A stretch of DNA of 64,000 bases from Granulicella mallensis (GCF_014203225.1 NZ_JACHIO010000001.1:124001-188000); one strand, 5' to 3'. Shown: positions 9,801 through 19,045, counted from the stretch's first letter. The notes: generated by a model from the letters alone, not told the origin. Made by a program: numbers and translations.

Positions 9801-10220
9801 GGTCTCGATCAAAGGCGTCTCGGCAGTCACCTGGACGACCTCCGTTGTTTCACCGGCGTTCAGAGAGAAGTCTTCGCGCAGGGTCTGCTGGATGTCGAGG
9901 TTGAGATGATTAATCGCCTTCGGCTGAAAGGTCTTGGCCATAACGGTGAGGCTGTATACACCTGGCTGCACAGAGTTGAAAACATAATCACCGGTGTCGT
10001 TTGTGTGCCCTGCCAAGGTGATACCGGTCGCTTCACTCCGTAGAACAACCATCGCATCCGGGATAACGCTTCCGGCAGAATCTTGCACTCGCCCGACAAA
10101 ACTGCCGCTGGTTGTTTGGGCGTTCAACGTACCGATTTCTAAAACGACGGCCAAAGCACAGAGAGCTGCCATTCTCCATCTACGCAACATTGGATACATC
10201 ATTTTTGCAGGCTTGCCCAT
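6861..10220 (-). CDS. Oar-type TonB-dependent outer-membrane receptor
   Basis: A 1119-residue outer-membrane transporter of the acidobacterial Oar type. After a signal peptide ending near LNAQ there is a carboxypeptidase-regulatory-like domain (GRVQDSAGSVIPDAMVVLRS), a plug domain (TPLNGRENAYSLLGLAPGV, NQTIDGISNDD) and a long beta-barrel that ends in a terminal Phe (GGRINF), as expected for outer-membrane insertion. The frame is open to 10307, but the ATG at 10218-10220 has GGAGGAAG seven bases upstream and gives a normal signal peptide. No SusD-like gene accompanies it, which is usual in Acidobacteriota. Its place between the propeller and glycoside-hydrolase genes suggests uptake of pectin-derived oligosaccharides. 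A LacI-like operator lies upstream. Confidence 0.9.
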   Translation of the reverse strand: MGKPAKMMYPMLRRWRMAALCALAVVLEIGTLNAQTTSGSFVGRVQDSAGSVIPDAMVVLRSEATGITLAGHTNDTGDYVFNSVQPGVYSLTVMAKTFQPKAINHLNLDIQQTLREDFSLNAGETTEVVQVTAETPLIETDTTYVGSVVDGKQINQTPLNGRENAYSLLGLAPGVQRPNSNALISGSSFKGGANQTIDGISNDDIAGARMSDQVPSLDDIAQFNTIGIDSPAQYGNGAAQVIIVTKSGGNAFHGSAFYFNRNRFFQARNYFTAPGSRIPAFNRHEYGGTIGGPILHDRLFFFSSFEGIHSLTTVVRGYAMPPLAWYCQALPTVPAGCTGATGFADFSANGTATGTSSTGIIYDPATGQPFPNNQIPLSRISTVAKRFLPFFSTPNVPTPAGIGNNFSYASPTLEIDPRFSIRLDYQATKKDHLMFRFYNNRRQPAPYDVGGTDKFGNYAVLGNIINQFAGNYTRAISNSLVNEFVLGLNKRADPRIDQNYTLDPTTLVSGLPATDPGYGLLPTVNISNLQKIFSTGSSFSHQHTTQVNDNLSYVHGNHALQFGGQFLAEAESGTTYNTGSFTFSGQYTGRYHSGSGQNSNPVNAFADFLLGDINSDNTSSNDFTYYALFKSYALYARDTWNITPKLTLELGVRYDKLFPFQERRGGIATFNPDFGKLVLVHGTPNPSIVARYPGILVDGAVNDYTMANWLHLQNTNFQPRLGFAYRPISGREVVIHAGFGVYYDNLPLSDLVNNMGNQVPFVLTTNYAPASATSDAPFLTFDSPFPAASSRVTANPTGYGVSRTIKTPFNTEWNLSIEGEGWKKVALRATYVGNDARHLHTPFPINQTTPQPLGGPGEPANGQAAVPFQPFSAITYYLYGESSNFNQLQLAARRRFADLTFDAEYQWSKALGIDGANEETVTDRRNIRYDYGNLDYYARNAFTFNYSYDLPVGRGKWLASDSPKWLDAAIGGWQLTGVWKATSGSPFSVTYTAPANSPGQPSGRADYTGGVLYPGHKTPKQWFNPGAFAAVPSFTYRYGNSQRNMVFGPSFSEWDAGVFKNFALPHAMTFQFRAEAFDVLNRANFGGPAANISNTATIGQITSTSADNRELQFGGRINF

Positions 10221-10689
10221 TTTCACTTCCTCCAAATATTTTCCAGACGAACGGTCGGCTACGAGGTACGTCCCACCAGGAAGGGTGACGCCCCCTGGCG
10301 ATGCCAAGAGATAGGATCCCCATAAGGGTGCGCAGCAGGAGATAGAGCGTTTGTGAGAATACAGGCGCGGCTTCGGCGAAGCGTCTGATGATCTTCATCG
10401 CTCTATACATTCCTTTATGGTTGCGATACCACTAGCGGGAGAATTCTATACTACGAATCTACGAGTTCGCCAGGATTTGAAATTTTCTCACTAATAAAGC
10501 CTATTCATTTCAGAAAGAAGTATCCAAAGGGTCGCTTTCATCGTGCCTCCCCACCTTCTATGACGCAAAGAATTCAGCAGTTAAACGACATCGTTACCAT
10601 CAAAAAACAAGCATCCGGATATTTCATACAAGCCATCACCGATCAAACATGCGCTCGCAGTGTCCCGGTCTTGCATCAGGAACGACGTA
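10221..10689. other. 469-bp intergenic gap upstream of the TonB receptor gene
   Basis: No convincing coding sequence. It should hold the receptor promoter (minus strand). The clearest element is the LacI-like palindrome at 10418-10431. The part next to 10689 is A+T-rich, with no clear stem-loop terminator for the upstream operon. Confidence 0.5.
10418..10431. promoter_or_regulatory. LacI-family-like operator
   Basis: TGGTTGCGATACCA is a 14-bp near-palindrome with the central CG typical of LacI/GalR operators; outer arms TGGT/ACCA are perfect. It is about 200 bp upstream of the receptor start. No LacI gene is in the window. Confidence 0.4.
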
Positions 10690-12873
10690 TTACTTAAACT
10701 TGTCGCCGTTAACCAAGACGTCTTTTCGCCGGGAGGCAGGCGTAACAGTCAGGTGCACCAGCTTGCCGTGGTGCACCTCACCTTCCACTGTTGTGCGAAA
10801 CGGAGCAGCGAGTTTAAACCGCGCATCCCAGTCTTTCGGCCATGCGGGCAACAACAGAATCTCTCGTCCGTTGTTTTGCAGCAGCATGGCCTGTAATCCC
10901 AGCTCACCATTTCCCCCGTTATCCTCATCCGGATCGTAATCATGCCCCCGATCCCAGAATCCGGGGAACTTCATCCGCGGATCGACATTCTGAAGGTTGA
11001 AGCTCACCGACTTGCGAGCGTCATCGCTCCGGCCCAGCATTGCGGCCTCAACAGGGTCCTGAGACCAACACCCGCGAAATCGCATCTTCCGTGCTTCAAA
11101 CGTATCTTCTGCGATTCGCAGATCGGGTCGCCCAACACCATAGAGGCGAAACGGAAATACGGCATACAGCTCTGGGTTCTCGATATTTTTCCGCGGAGCG
11201 TCTTGTTTGCCCGTGTAAGGCAAGAGAACCTTCTTCCCGTCTATCTGTCCGGTGGGCAGATCCGGTAACGCTGCATAGAGCCTTTCCCATTGCGCACGTT
11301 GCTCAACTGAACCAAGGCCATTGGGAAGCGCAAGCAAGCGGGCCAATACAGCATGGAGTCCGGCGATATCCGGAAGCGGATCGGACACCTGCCAGAACGT
11401 CTCAATTGAGTTGTCGTTGTTCAGCTCCAGCTTACCCGCAGCGTCGCGGGGAAAATGTTGATCGAAGAAGAGCAGGCCCTCGGATGCCATGGGGATGAGT
11501 GTTTTTTTGGCGAACTGCTCATCTCCGGTGTATTCAAAATAGTCCAGCATCATCATGGACAGTTCGAGGATTGGGGTGAAGTAGTAATCCGTATGTCGTC
11601 CGCTCGGTTTGGTCCGGAGGTCTGGGATCGGCGCGTAGAAAGCTGCCGTCTCCGCAAGATAAGACCCGGGGTGGCCATAGTAGCTCTCGATCAAGGGCGC
11701 ATTCTGCTCCATCTCGCGCTGATACATGCGAAACAACGGGAGCATCTCGTCGAAATCACCCGCAGCCAGACGTGGCCAATACATCGGGCGAGTGTTCTGG
11801 AACCAGTACTGCCCTCCCCAGGCACGGTAATTTGCGCTGACTTCGTGGGAAGGATGTGTCTTGGGGTTATCCGTTTCGGATGCGTGATCCACCACGAAGA
11901 GCGATCCGTTGAATTTGATCGGATAGGCTCCCCGCCCTGCGGCCGCTGTGACAAAGCGCTGCAGAATATAGCCGCGAGTTACCGTGTCAGCATCCTGTGC
12001 GCCTCCGAGCACGATCCAGCTCCGGTTCCAGAACGCAGACCACCATTGCGAATGAGCGAGGAAAGCATCGGCAACCGCAGTCCTGTCATCTTCTCGTTTG
12101 AGACTGTCCATGGCAGCCAGCCACCCTTCAGCCTTTTCGGTGGTCTCCGTTAACGTGTGAATCGATAGGGACTGATGCAGCGAGGGCTCCGTCGAAACCA
12201 ACTGGGTATCGCTCACGGCCTTCATTCCGGAACCTTCCATCAGAGCGCCGGTAGTCAGGTTCCGTACAGCATCAACGGCACCCGCTTCATTGCGGTGATA
12301 CCAGGCGATCGTGGAGGTCGTATGTGGCGCAAGATGCATCGCACTAACGTGATCTGTCTCGCCGTACCAAGGTTCGAGGCTTGCTCTGAGAGCAATAGGA
12401 TGCGCTCCCTGTTCTTCTACATGAATCACAGGACGGTTCGCATCCACCCAGATCTTGAGAGTCGTATCCCCTTCGCGTATCGCGATCGACGCATCCTGCA
12501 AGCGCAATACCTGTTGAAACGGAAGGCTGTTTGCATCCCATGGAGGCGACATCGAAACGCGGACACGCCCGATCTTCATCAAACCGTTGCTGCCGAGCGG
12601 GTTCTCACTCCAGGCATCCGTCTTGCCAATGTAGAAGACAAGATCACCGTTCTTTTCAGTCCAAACATTCAGGCCGACGTCTCCATTTCCAATCGGCATG
12701 GAGTCTGCCGAGCCTGAGCCCGGCTCGTTCCAGATCACGTTATAGGCCGAGAGGTCCGGGCTCGCTTGAGTGAGGCCGTGGGGGTCACTCTGCGCATAAA
12801 CCACAGCACCAGAGACGAGATTGATCGCCAGAAGACAGAGAGTTGGCAAATACGAATTCTTTAAGAATCCCAT
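10690..12873 (-). CDS. Secreted GH95-related protein (DUF5703 N-terminus)
   Basis: A 727-residue exported protein. A signal peptide ends near VVYAQ. The N-terminal domain carries the DUF5703 signature SMPIGNGDVGLNVW; the central part is an alpha/alpha-barrel (YRAWGGQYWFQNTRPMYWP, NNDNSIETFWQVSDPLPDI), and a short beta domain closes it (REILLLPAWPKDWDARFKL). This resembles GH95 enzymes acting on alpha-L-fucosides or alpha-L-galactosides, but it is a divergent branch and the substrate is not established. The ATG is preceded by GAGGAATAGAGG. It lies 104 bp downstream of the GH105 gene on the same strand, so the two are probably co-transcribed for pectin side-chain degradation. Confidence 0.75.
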   Translation of the reverse strand: MGFLKNSYLPTLCLLAINLVSGAVVYAQSDPHGLTQASPDLSAYNVIWNEPGSGSADSMPIGNGDVGLNVWTEKNGDLVFYIGKTDAWSENPLGSNGLMKIGRVRVSMSPPWDANSLPFQQVLRLQDASIAIREGDTTLKIWVDANRPVIHVEEQGAHPIALRASLEPWYGETDHVSAMHLAPHTTSTIAWYHRNEAGAVDAVRNLTTGALMEGSGMKAVSDTQLVSTEPSLHQSLSIHTLTETTEKAEGWLAAMDSLKREDDRTAVADAFLAHSQWWSAFWNRSWIVLGGAQDADTVTRGYILQRFVTAAAGRGAYPIKFNGSLFVVDHASETDNPKTHPSHEVSANYRAWGGQYWFQNTRPMYWPRLAAGDFDEMLPLFRMYQREMEQNAPLIESYYGHPGSYLAETAAFYAPIPDLRTKPSGRHTDYYFTPILELSMMMLDYFEYTGDEQFAKKTLIPMASEGLLFFDQHFPRDAAGKLELNNDNSIETFWQVSDPLPDIAGLHAVLARLLALPNGLGSVEQRAQWERLYAALPDLPTGQIDGKKVLLPYTGKQDAPRKNIENPELYAVFPFRLYGVGRPDLRIAEDTFEARKMRFRGCWSQDPVEAAMLGRSDDARKSVSFNLQNVDPRMKFPGFWDRGHDYDPDEDNGGNGELGLQAMLLQNNGREILLLPAWPKDWDARFKLAAPFRTTVEGEVHHGKLVHLTVTPASRRKDVLVNGDKFK

Positions 12874-12977
12874 CCTCTATTCCTCTTTTCCAGAATTGAA
12901 GCTTTGAGCGCAATCGGCCCAGCGGCCGCGCCAGGTTGTACAGTGCAGACAAACAGTACATCAAGGTGCATTCCTGG

Positions 12978-14186
12978 TTATCGGAGTGAAGCAAGGTGCG
13001 GATGCGATTCTGACCACCCATATACTTCCGAACCAGCGAGCAGGAACGCGCCTACGCCGAATACGGAACTCGCGCCTGGCGTGTATACCCCAGGTGCGGC
13101 ACCGACGGGCTGGCAATCTCCCAGCCGGCCATCGGCATAGATGTGCGACACCAGTCCTGCCCAGCCTCGTTGCACTACCGGCCCATACTCCTTCTCATTC
13201 AGCACACCATGCCGAACGCCCCATGCGAGAGCGTAAACAAAAAAGGCTGAGCCCGACGTCTCCGGGTAGGGATAGGAAGCGGCATCGGCAAGTCCAGGCC
13301 TCCAAAGCCCGTCCTCCCCTTGCAGCTGCTTCACCGCGGAGGCCATCTCTCGCAGCTTGTTCACATAAAATGGGCGTCTTGGATCGGAAGCAGGCAGGTG
13401 TTCCAGTACCTGCACCAGGCCTCCCATAACCCATCCATTCCCTCGCGACCAGAAGACCTTGCGGCCGTTCTTTTCGTGTGAGTTTAAGAACGTCGCGTCC
13501 CTCGAGAAAAGATGCTCGTGAGAATCCCAAAGCAGGCCTGAGCTGATGTGCCATTCTCGATCTATGTAATCCAGATACTTGCTCTCGTGTGTCTCTTCCG
13601 CAAGCCGAGCCCACACGGGAGGCGCCATAAAAAGCGCATCGCACCACCACCAGACGGGATGCTTCGGATCATCCGGTATTTGCAGGTCCTCGTCGAATTC
13701 GGAGCGGATTGCCGCGATTCGCTTTTCATCTGGCTTCTCGGCATAGAGCCAGAGATACGATTGTCCTATCGCCTGATCGTCTGCATGTGTTTTGCGTGGG
13801 CCAAGCTTCCATTCGAAGTGCTCGGCAACATCCTGCACCGTCGCTTCGTATCGCGGATTCTTCAGCGTTCGCGAAGTGCTCAACAAACCAAGGTACAGCG
13901 TCGCATAGGTCCAGTCCTGGCTCGGCGAGGTAGAGATTCGCGCGTTCTGCCAATCGGCCACTTTCCTCATCGCGGCCGCGACACTCTTCGGACTTACCTT
14001 CGCTGATATCGACGCCAGCGGTCCGGGATCAACTGGGGCGTCACCTACAAGCTCTCCCGTGGGCGTACGTTGCTGCGCAAGGGCGCAATGCCCACTTGTA
14101 GCGCAGAGGAGGCATCCGAGAAGAACTCGCCGCAGTATTGACAGTCGCTCCTCCGTTATTCGCATTTTGAATCGGGTTGGCTTCAT
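12978..14186 (-). CDS. GH105 unsaturated rhamnogalacturonyl/glucuronyl hydrolase
   Basis: A 402-residue exported enzyme with a signal peptide ending near ALAQQ. The (alpha/alpha)6-barrel signatures of the GH88/GH105 clan are present: HADDQAIGQSYLWLY, WWWCDALFMAPP, FWSRGNGWVMGGL and YPETSGSAFFVYALAWGV. Such enzymes remove the unsaturated uronic acid left at the end of oligosaccharides by polysaccharide lyases, giving a keto-uronate precursor that feeds the KDG pathway, consistent with uxuA nearby. The start is uncertain: neither ATG at 14186 nor ATG at 14165 has a good ribosome-binding site. It is first in an operon with the DUF5703 gene and divergent from the alpha/beta hydrolase. Confidence 0.9.
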   Translation of the reverse strand: MKPTRFKMRITEERLSILRRVLLGCLLCATSGHCALAQQRTPTGELVGDAPVDPGPLASISAKVSPKSVAAAMRKVADWQNARISTSPSQDWTYATLYLGLLSTSRTLKNPRYEATVQDVAEHFEWKLGPRKTHADDQAIGQSYLWLYAEKPDEKRIAAIRSEFDEDLQIPDDPKHPVWWWCDALFMAPPVWARLAEETHESKYLDYIDREWHISSGLLWDSHEHLFSRDATFLNSHEKNGRKVFWSRGNGWVMGGLVQVLEHLPASDPRRPFYVNKLREMASAVKQLQGEDGLWRPGLADAASYPYPETSGSAFFVYALAWGVRHGVLNEKEYGPVVQRGWAGLVSHIYADGRLGDCQPVGAAPGVYTPGASSVFGVGAFLLAGSEVYGWSESHPHLASLR

Positions 14187-14190
14187 AGTA

Positions 14191-14204
14191 CGACAACGCT
14201 ACCA
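14191..14204. promoter_or_regulatory. Possible second LacI-like operator
   Basis: On the minus strand this reads TGGTAGCGTTGTCG directly upstream of the GH105 start. With its flanks (TTATGGTAGCG) it resembles the palindrome at 10418-10431, but its right arm is poor. Support comes only from that similarity and its promoter position. Confidence 0.25.
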
Positions 14205-14432
14205 TAATTTGCGCGAGCTGCGCATCGCAGGAAGTTCGACAGCGTGTCTACTTCGTAAGTGACGCAATTCAATCTTCATTTCAGGGAAACTGGAATTTCT
14301 TCGATTACTGTCCCTATTCAGAGCAGCTTAAGGTCTATCATTTCGCAATAGAGATCTACCGAACTGGCGAGAGAACGCATAGCCATCGAGCATGATTGTC
14401 GCTACCATCTTTACGTTCAGCGAGACGAACCA

Positions 14433-15383
14433 ATGAGGCGAAGGACTTTTCTCCACGCATGCACGACCGCCGCAGCGTCATGCTGCATACCGGCCTGGTT
14501 AAGGGCGGCCGAAGTTGGCGGCTCACAGACACAACCAGCGCCTCAGGCTGTCCATCCAGCAGGCGCAGATTCAACGGCCACCAAGGACTATCACGGCTTC
14601 TTGCTTCAACCCCTTACTGTTGACGGCTGTAAAGGTCTGGTGGTCATACCCCGAAAACCATTGAAGGGCCGTCCATGGGTGTGGAGAACGATGTTCTGGG
14701 ACGCCTTCCCCGCGGTAGATCTCGCACTTCTCGAAGCGGGCTTTCATGTCGCTTTTATCGATGTTGGGAACACTTTTGGTGCCCCGGAACCGATGAAGCA
14801 TTTTGATGTTTTCTACGCAACCATCACCAGGCAGTTCAACCTCGCCCCCAAACCTGCCTTGGAAGGACTCAGTCGAGGAGGTCTCTACGCGTATCGCTGG
14901 GTCTATGTAAATACAGATAAGGTCGGTTGTATCTACGGAGACGCTCCTGTGTGCGATATGAAGAGCTGGCCGGGTGGCAAAGGAAAAGGGACAGGCAGCC
15001 CCGGCGACTGGAAGCAAGCGATTGAGGCCTATCACTTCGCCAACGAGCAGGAGATGCTCGACTTCACCGGCAATCCTATCGATATCCTCGCCCCCATTGC
15101 CGCAGCCCATATTCCAATCCTTCACGTCTGCGGAGATGCGGACCGAGGCGTTCCCATGGAAGAGAACACCGATATCGTCCGAAAGCGTTACATGGCTCTG
15201 GGCGGCGACTTCGCCCTGATCGTAAAGCAAGGCTGCGACCATCACCCGCATGGACTGAAGGACCCGGCCCCCATCGTGAACTTCATCCTGGCGCATAGCG
15301 CCGAAGGAAGAACAGCCAAGAAAGCCGCAAGCGCCGCCCCAAAGCCGGGTTCTGTATTGCTGCTACCTCGTGGTAAATGGTAG
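14433..15383 (+). CDS. Tat-exported alpha/beta hydrolase (esterase-like)
   Basis: A 316-residue hydrolase. The N-terminus MRRRTFLHACTTAAASCC resembles a Tat signal. The catalytic triad can be read: nucleophile Ser in GLSRGG, acid in CGDADRGVPMEEN and His in GCDHHPHGL. This order and spacing suit an alpha/beta-hydrolase acting on esters, possibly an acetyl or feruloyl esterase that removes decorations from pectin; the substrate is inferred only from the adjacent GH105 gene. It has no strong Shine-Dalgarno sequence. The 246-bp divergent gap to the GH105 gene holds promoters for both. The C-terminal tail after residue ~290 is Ala/Lys-rich and probably disordered. Confidence 0.7.
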   Translation: MRRRTFLHACTTAAASCCIPAWLRAAEVGGSQTQPAPQAVHPAGADSTATKDYHGFLLQPLTVDGCKGLVVIPRKPLKGRPWVWRTMFWDAFPAVDLALLEAGFHVAFIDVGNTFGAPEPMKHFDVFYATITRQFNLAPKPALEGLSRGGLYAYRWVYVNTDKVGCIYGDAPVCDMKSWPGGKGKGTGSPGDWKQAIEAYHFANEQEMLDFTGNPIDILAPIAAAHIPILHVCGDADRGVPMEENTDIVRKRYMALGGDFALIVKQGCDHHPHGLKDPAPIVNFILAHSAEGRTAKKAASAAPKPGSVLLLPRGKW

Positions 15384-15475
15384 GTTGGCTGCCCTGACTG
15401 AGCGCGCGAAAAGAACTACCGAAGATGTTTCCGGCTAAGTATCCACGCCCTGCCTACCATTTCTAGAGAATTGCC

Positions 15476-18400
15476 TTAGGGTTCCGATCGGTTCAGCGTG
15501 TCGAACAGCGGTGCTGCCGGGATCAAGGATGGATTGTCGTTGACGACTGAGATCGACAGAATCTGGATCTTGTCGTTGTTCGGCAGCGTAAGCGTGCGAG
15601 CGCCTGCGGGCAGAGCCAGCGAGTACACGAAGAGATAGGAGTACTGGTACGGCTCATTGAGCCCCTCCGCTGTGTGATGGTGCGACGCGTACCAGCCCAG
15701 TGGAGCCTGCTTGATATAACCGGGCTTTAATCCGACGTAGTCATCGGGATAGCGCCACGTGGGAGGCTTGGGCGTATTCGTCGCATCGAGGGGATGCCAT
15801 GACGCGAGATTCGCGGAGACGGCCCAATCATGCTCTGGAGTGTCTTTCCAGAGGCGCGTATCCCACTGTCCAACCCAACCGGTCCACGATTGAATGTTCA
15901 GCTCAGCAGCATGATTGCCAACACGGAAGCGCGCCTTCTGATCGTCCTCAGAGGAGGCTGCAGCCAGCAGATAGACACGGTTGAATCGACCGGCGGGCAG
16001 TGCAAGCGTTTGCCCCTTGGCCGTGACGGCGTTCGGCACGCCGGTTTTGGCTGCGGCAAGCTTGAACCTGACCGGACCGTAGTCGATCTCAGCCGGAAGC
16101 ATCTCGGCGGGCAGCGCATCTCCCTTGCCGTCGATGCCGCCGTCTTCGATCTTCGTATCGTCGTTGCTGGCGACGGCATGATCGTAGTGCAGCGCGACGG
16201 CCTGTTCTTGCGGCTGAGTAAGTCGAGCCTGCGGCGGTGCGAGCTTCAGGGCAAAGGTGCGCGGCTGATACGCCGTGAAAGATGCAATCAGGTCGCCGTG
16301 GCTTACTTCAGCGGGCCCGACCGGTTCTTCCTGCGCATTAACTTCGCGCGCCGACGCAACCGGCACAGCGAAGGACACATGCGTGCTCGGCGCCGGCCTG
16401 CCGTTCAACTCCACCATGCGGAGAATCAGCTCGTCGCTGTCCTCAGCCTTCTTGAAGGCCAGCACACGGATAGCAGGATCGCTGACACGCACGAGCGAGA
16501 AACTCTTGCCGAGCGTGCCCGGATGCTTTTCCGTTGTAAACGAGATCAACGGATCGTTTACACGGTAGGCCTGCCACGCCGTCTCTTCCTGGCGGAAGTC
16601 GCCGGAGTGCCCAGCGACACCGAGTACGATCTCGTGATGCCCCCAGTCCTGATTCGTCTGGTCGCTGAAGTTGCCGGGATGGCCATCAGCCGTGGGCTTT
16701 GCTCCGGGAGAACGCAGCAGCGTCACGCGAATCGTCTGATCGCCGGGCTTGTCGGAGCCGTTCTTCACATCGGTCAGCAGAGTCACGCCAAAGCTTCCAC
16801 TTTTATCCATCAGATCGATCCAGCGATGCGAGGCCAGTTCGTACTGTTTCGGCTGCGAATTGGACCGCTCGACCGTGCCGATGTCCCAGCTATAGGTGGC
16901 TTTGGGATTGGAAGCACTGAGCGAAAAAGCAGCCTTGAGGTTGGAGCCCGCGGTCTTCCAATCGATGGCATCGTGAAGATCTACACGGTTGCCGGCATCG
17001 CCCACAGCGAGACTGACAGTTTGCACAAACCGGGAGCCTTCGGTCTGCCGCGTCACCTCAAGCGAGACACGCGCCGGGCCATTCTCGCTGATGCGAATCT
17101 CCGCAGGTCCGCTGACAAAAGTGCGTGGAGCAGCCTGCTCCTGCGCGAAGTCCATGTTCCACGCTGGATAGTTGCGAGGAATATCGGTGGAGATCGCCAG
17201 TTTGAGAGGCGCGGAGAGTAGTTCCCTGCCGAGTTTCTTGTCATAGAGGCTCGACACATCGCCATCCTCGTTGAGCAGCACTCGATAGCGCTGGTTTTCG
17301 AGCGACCGGTCGGATACATGTAATGCTTTGTTCTCTGCTGGCTGTGCGGCCGGGCGCACAGCGAAGACCGCATAACCGACGGAGGGCATGGACGCCAGGA
17401 AGACGACTTTGCCGTCCCCCCACTGCGCAGGCGTCTCCTGCCCGTCCGGGCCATAGACGCGTACTGCTTTTGGTGCCCCACTGGGAAAGACAACCGCCGC
17501 CTCGACGAGATCCTGCCGAGCAATGTTGAGCGGGTTGTAGACCACCACAGGCACACCCTGGGTGCGCGTATCGAGACCGGAGGCAACAGCAGCACTTGCA
17601 CTGGTGAGCACAGCGGCAAACTGATTGGCTGCGATCACATCATCGTTCCAGGCATACTGATAGGCTCGCGGCGTCGAGGTTCCCGCGCCCGTATCGTGAA
17701 AGTGTCCGGCGAGTGCAAGCATCCATGCATCATTCAGCCGCTGCTGCGGATAGTCGCGAGCACCAAGCCATTGCGCCGCGATCGAAGCCTTCTCCGCGGC
17801 GTCGGCAAGATTCTCATCCTTGATGATCCAGCGCTTGTGATAAGCCTGCGAGGTGAGTGAACCGGCGGAGTGGTCAGTCAGTTCCAGGTCGCCCTCGTAG
17901 TGCGGCATATGCGCAGCCATCTCCGGCGTGATGGCACGGAATATCTGATCGGCGGAGGACTCAACCACATGCACCGGGCCTTCTCCTACGCGCACCGTCA
18001 CCGAATGCGCGGGGAAAGCCGGCGCGCCGTTCAGCTTCGGCAGGGATGGCAGGATCGTGTCGCTCTTCGTCACGATAGCTTCAAGGAGCTTGATGGTGGA
18101 TTCCTGTGGCGCTCCGCCAGTGTCTCCCGTGCCTACGTAGCGGTAGTCGGCAAATACGCTCGACGCTTTGCCATCGAGATCGATGCGCTTTTCCCAGTCC
18201 GTATCGGCAGCGACAAGACGGTGAAGCGCGTTGGCCTGTTCCGTGGTGAGCGCCGGTTTTTGCGCACTGCTCAGAAGCGTCTGCTCCATAGACGTACCGG
18301 GAGCTTCGCTCAGGTCGGTATAGATACTGCTGCCATAAGCGCCGGGATGCAACGCCGCAATCACGCTCTTGCCATCCGGTCCTACCCACACACCGACGTT

Positions 18401-19045
18401 GAAGGGTACGCCGTCCGGTGTCTGCTCAGGCGAATCGAGTCCACCTGCTTTCGGCCCCGCGGGCCAGCGTCCACCGATCTTCTGCGTTGAGAATCCTGCG
18501 AGTCCGGCGTGAGCAAGAATCGTCGGCAGCGAGGCAGGAAATCCGAAGCTGTCCGGCAACATGAACTCGTTGCTGGACTTGCCGAACTCATGACGAAAGT
18601 ACGTATTGCCATACAGGATCTGGCGGAAGACTCCTTCGGCACTGGGCAGGTTCACATCACCCTCTTCCACCGAAGAGCCTGCGGGAAACCACTGTCCGCG
18701 CGCGACGTATCCCTTGATGCGGGCATAGTCGCTAGGGAAATATTCCTTCATCAGGCGATAGCGATTCGCACCGGTCCAGTTGAAGACATAGTGCGGATAC
18801 TTATCCATGTCATCGAAGTTCATCTGCATCGTCTTGGGCAGGAACTGGCTGATCGTCTGCGGAAACTCCCATCTCCATTGCGTGTCCAGATGAGCGTAAG
18901 GGACGACGAAGAGTGTGGGAGTCTTTGTGATGTCCGGCGGGGTCATCGTCTGACCATCAACGGCGGTTATCAGGACAAGCATTGCGGCAACAGACAGCAA
19001 AGGGCGCCGGACAATGGCGCAGGCGGTATGGAAAGTAATGCCCAT
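15476..19045 (-). CDS. Secreted GH38 alpha-mannosidase
   Basis: A 1189-residue exported enzyme of glycoside hydrolase family 38. The zinc site is visible: His52 and Asp54 in AHLDTQWRW, the nucleophile Asp165 in MLPDSFGFPASLP, and the His of GHFHDTGAGTSTP. The middle domain (around residues 350-460) and the long beta-sandwich C-terminus follow the family plan. A signal peptide is present (LLSVAAMLVLITAVDGQ). The ATG has GGGAG nine bases upstream. At 1189 residues it is somewhat longer than many bacterial GH38 enzymes. It lies 57 bp after the multicopper oxidase stop on the same strand, an unusual neighbour for a mannosidase. Confidence 0.9.
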   Translation of the reverse strand: MGITFHTACAIVRRPLLSVAAMLVLITAVDGQTMTPPDITKTPTLFVVPYAHLDTQWRWEFPQTISQFLPKTMQMNFDDMDKYPHYVFNWTGANRYRLMKEYFPSDYARIKGYVARGQWFPAGSSVEEGDVNLPSAEGVFRQILYGNTYFRHEFGKSSNEFMLPDSFGFPASLPTILAHAGLAGFSTQKIGGRWPAGPKAGGLDSPEQTPDGVPFNVGVWVGPDGKSVIAALHPGAYGSSIYTDLSEAPGTSMEQTLLSSAQKPALTTEQANALHRLVAADTDWEKRIDLDGKASSVFADYRYVGTGDTGGAPQESTIKLLEAIVTKSDTILPSLPKLNGAPAFPAHSVTVRVGEGPVHVVESSADQIFRAITPEMAAHMPHYEGDLELTDHSAGSLTSQAYHKRWIIKDENLADAAEKASIAAQWLGARDYPQQRLNDAWMLALAGHFHDTGAGTSTPRAYQYAWNDDVIAANQFAAVLTSASAAVASGLDTRTQGVPVVVYNPLNIARQDLVEAAVVFPSGAPKAVRVYGPDGQETPAQWGDGKVVFLASMPSVGYAVFAVRPAAQPAENKALHVSDRSLENQRYRVLLNEDGDVSSLYDKKLGRELLSAPLKLAISTDIPRNYPAWNMDFAQEQAAPRTFVSGPAEIRISENGPARVSLEVTRQTEGSRFVQTVSLAVGDAGNRVDLHDAIDWKTAGSNLKAAFSLSASNPKATYSWDIGTVERSNSQPKQYELASHRWIDLMDKSGSFGVTLLTDVKNGSDKPGDQTIRVTLLRSPGAKPTADGHPGNFSDQTNQDWGHHEIVLGVAGHSGDFRQEETAWQAYRVNDPLISFTTEKHPGTLGKSFSLVRVSDPAIRVLAFKKAEDSDELILRMVELNGRPAPSTHVSFAVPVASAREVNAQEEPVGPAEVSHGDLIASFTAYQPRTFALKLAPPQARLTQPQEQAVALHYDHAVASNDDTKIEDGGIDGKGDALPAEMLPAEIDYGPVRFKLAAAKTGVPNAVTAKGQTLALPAGRFNRVYLLAAASSEDDQKARFRVGNHAAELNIQSWTGWVGQWDTRLWKDTPEHDWAVSANLASWHPLDATNTPKPPTWRYPDDYVGLKPGYIKQAPLGWYASHHHTAEGLNEPYQYSYLFVYSLALPAGARTLTLPNNDKIQILSISVVNDNPSLIPAAPLFDTLNRSEP

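Noticed and set aside
15375-15462. 10-bp inverted repeat AAATGGTAGG/CCTACCATTT
   Set aside because: The arms are 68 bp apart and one overlaps a stop codon; too distant for a simple terminator and possibly chance.
15830-17221. 463-codon open frame on the plus strand
   Set aside because: Antisense to the GH38 gene, whose catalytic motifs are intact; no independent support.
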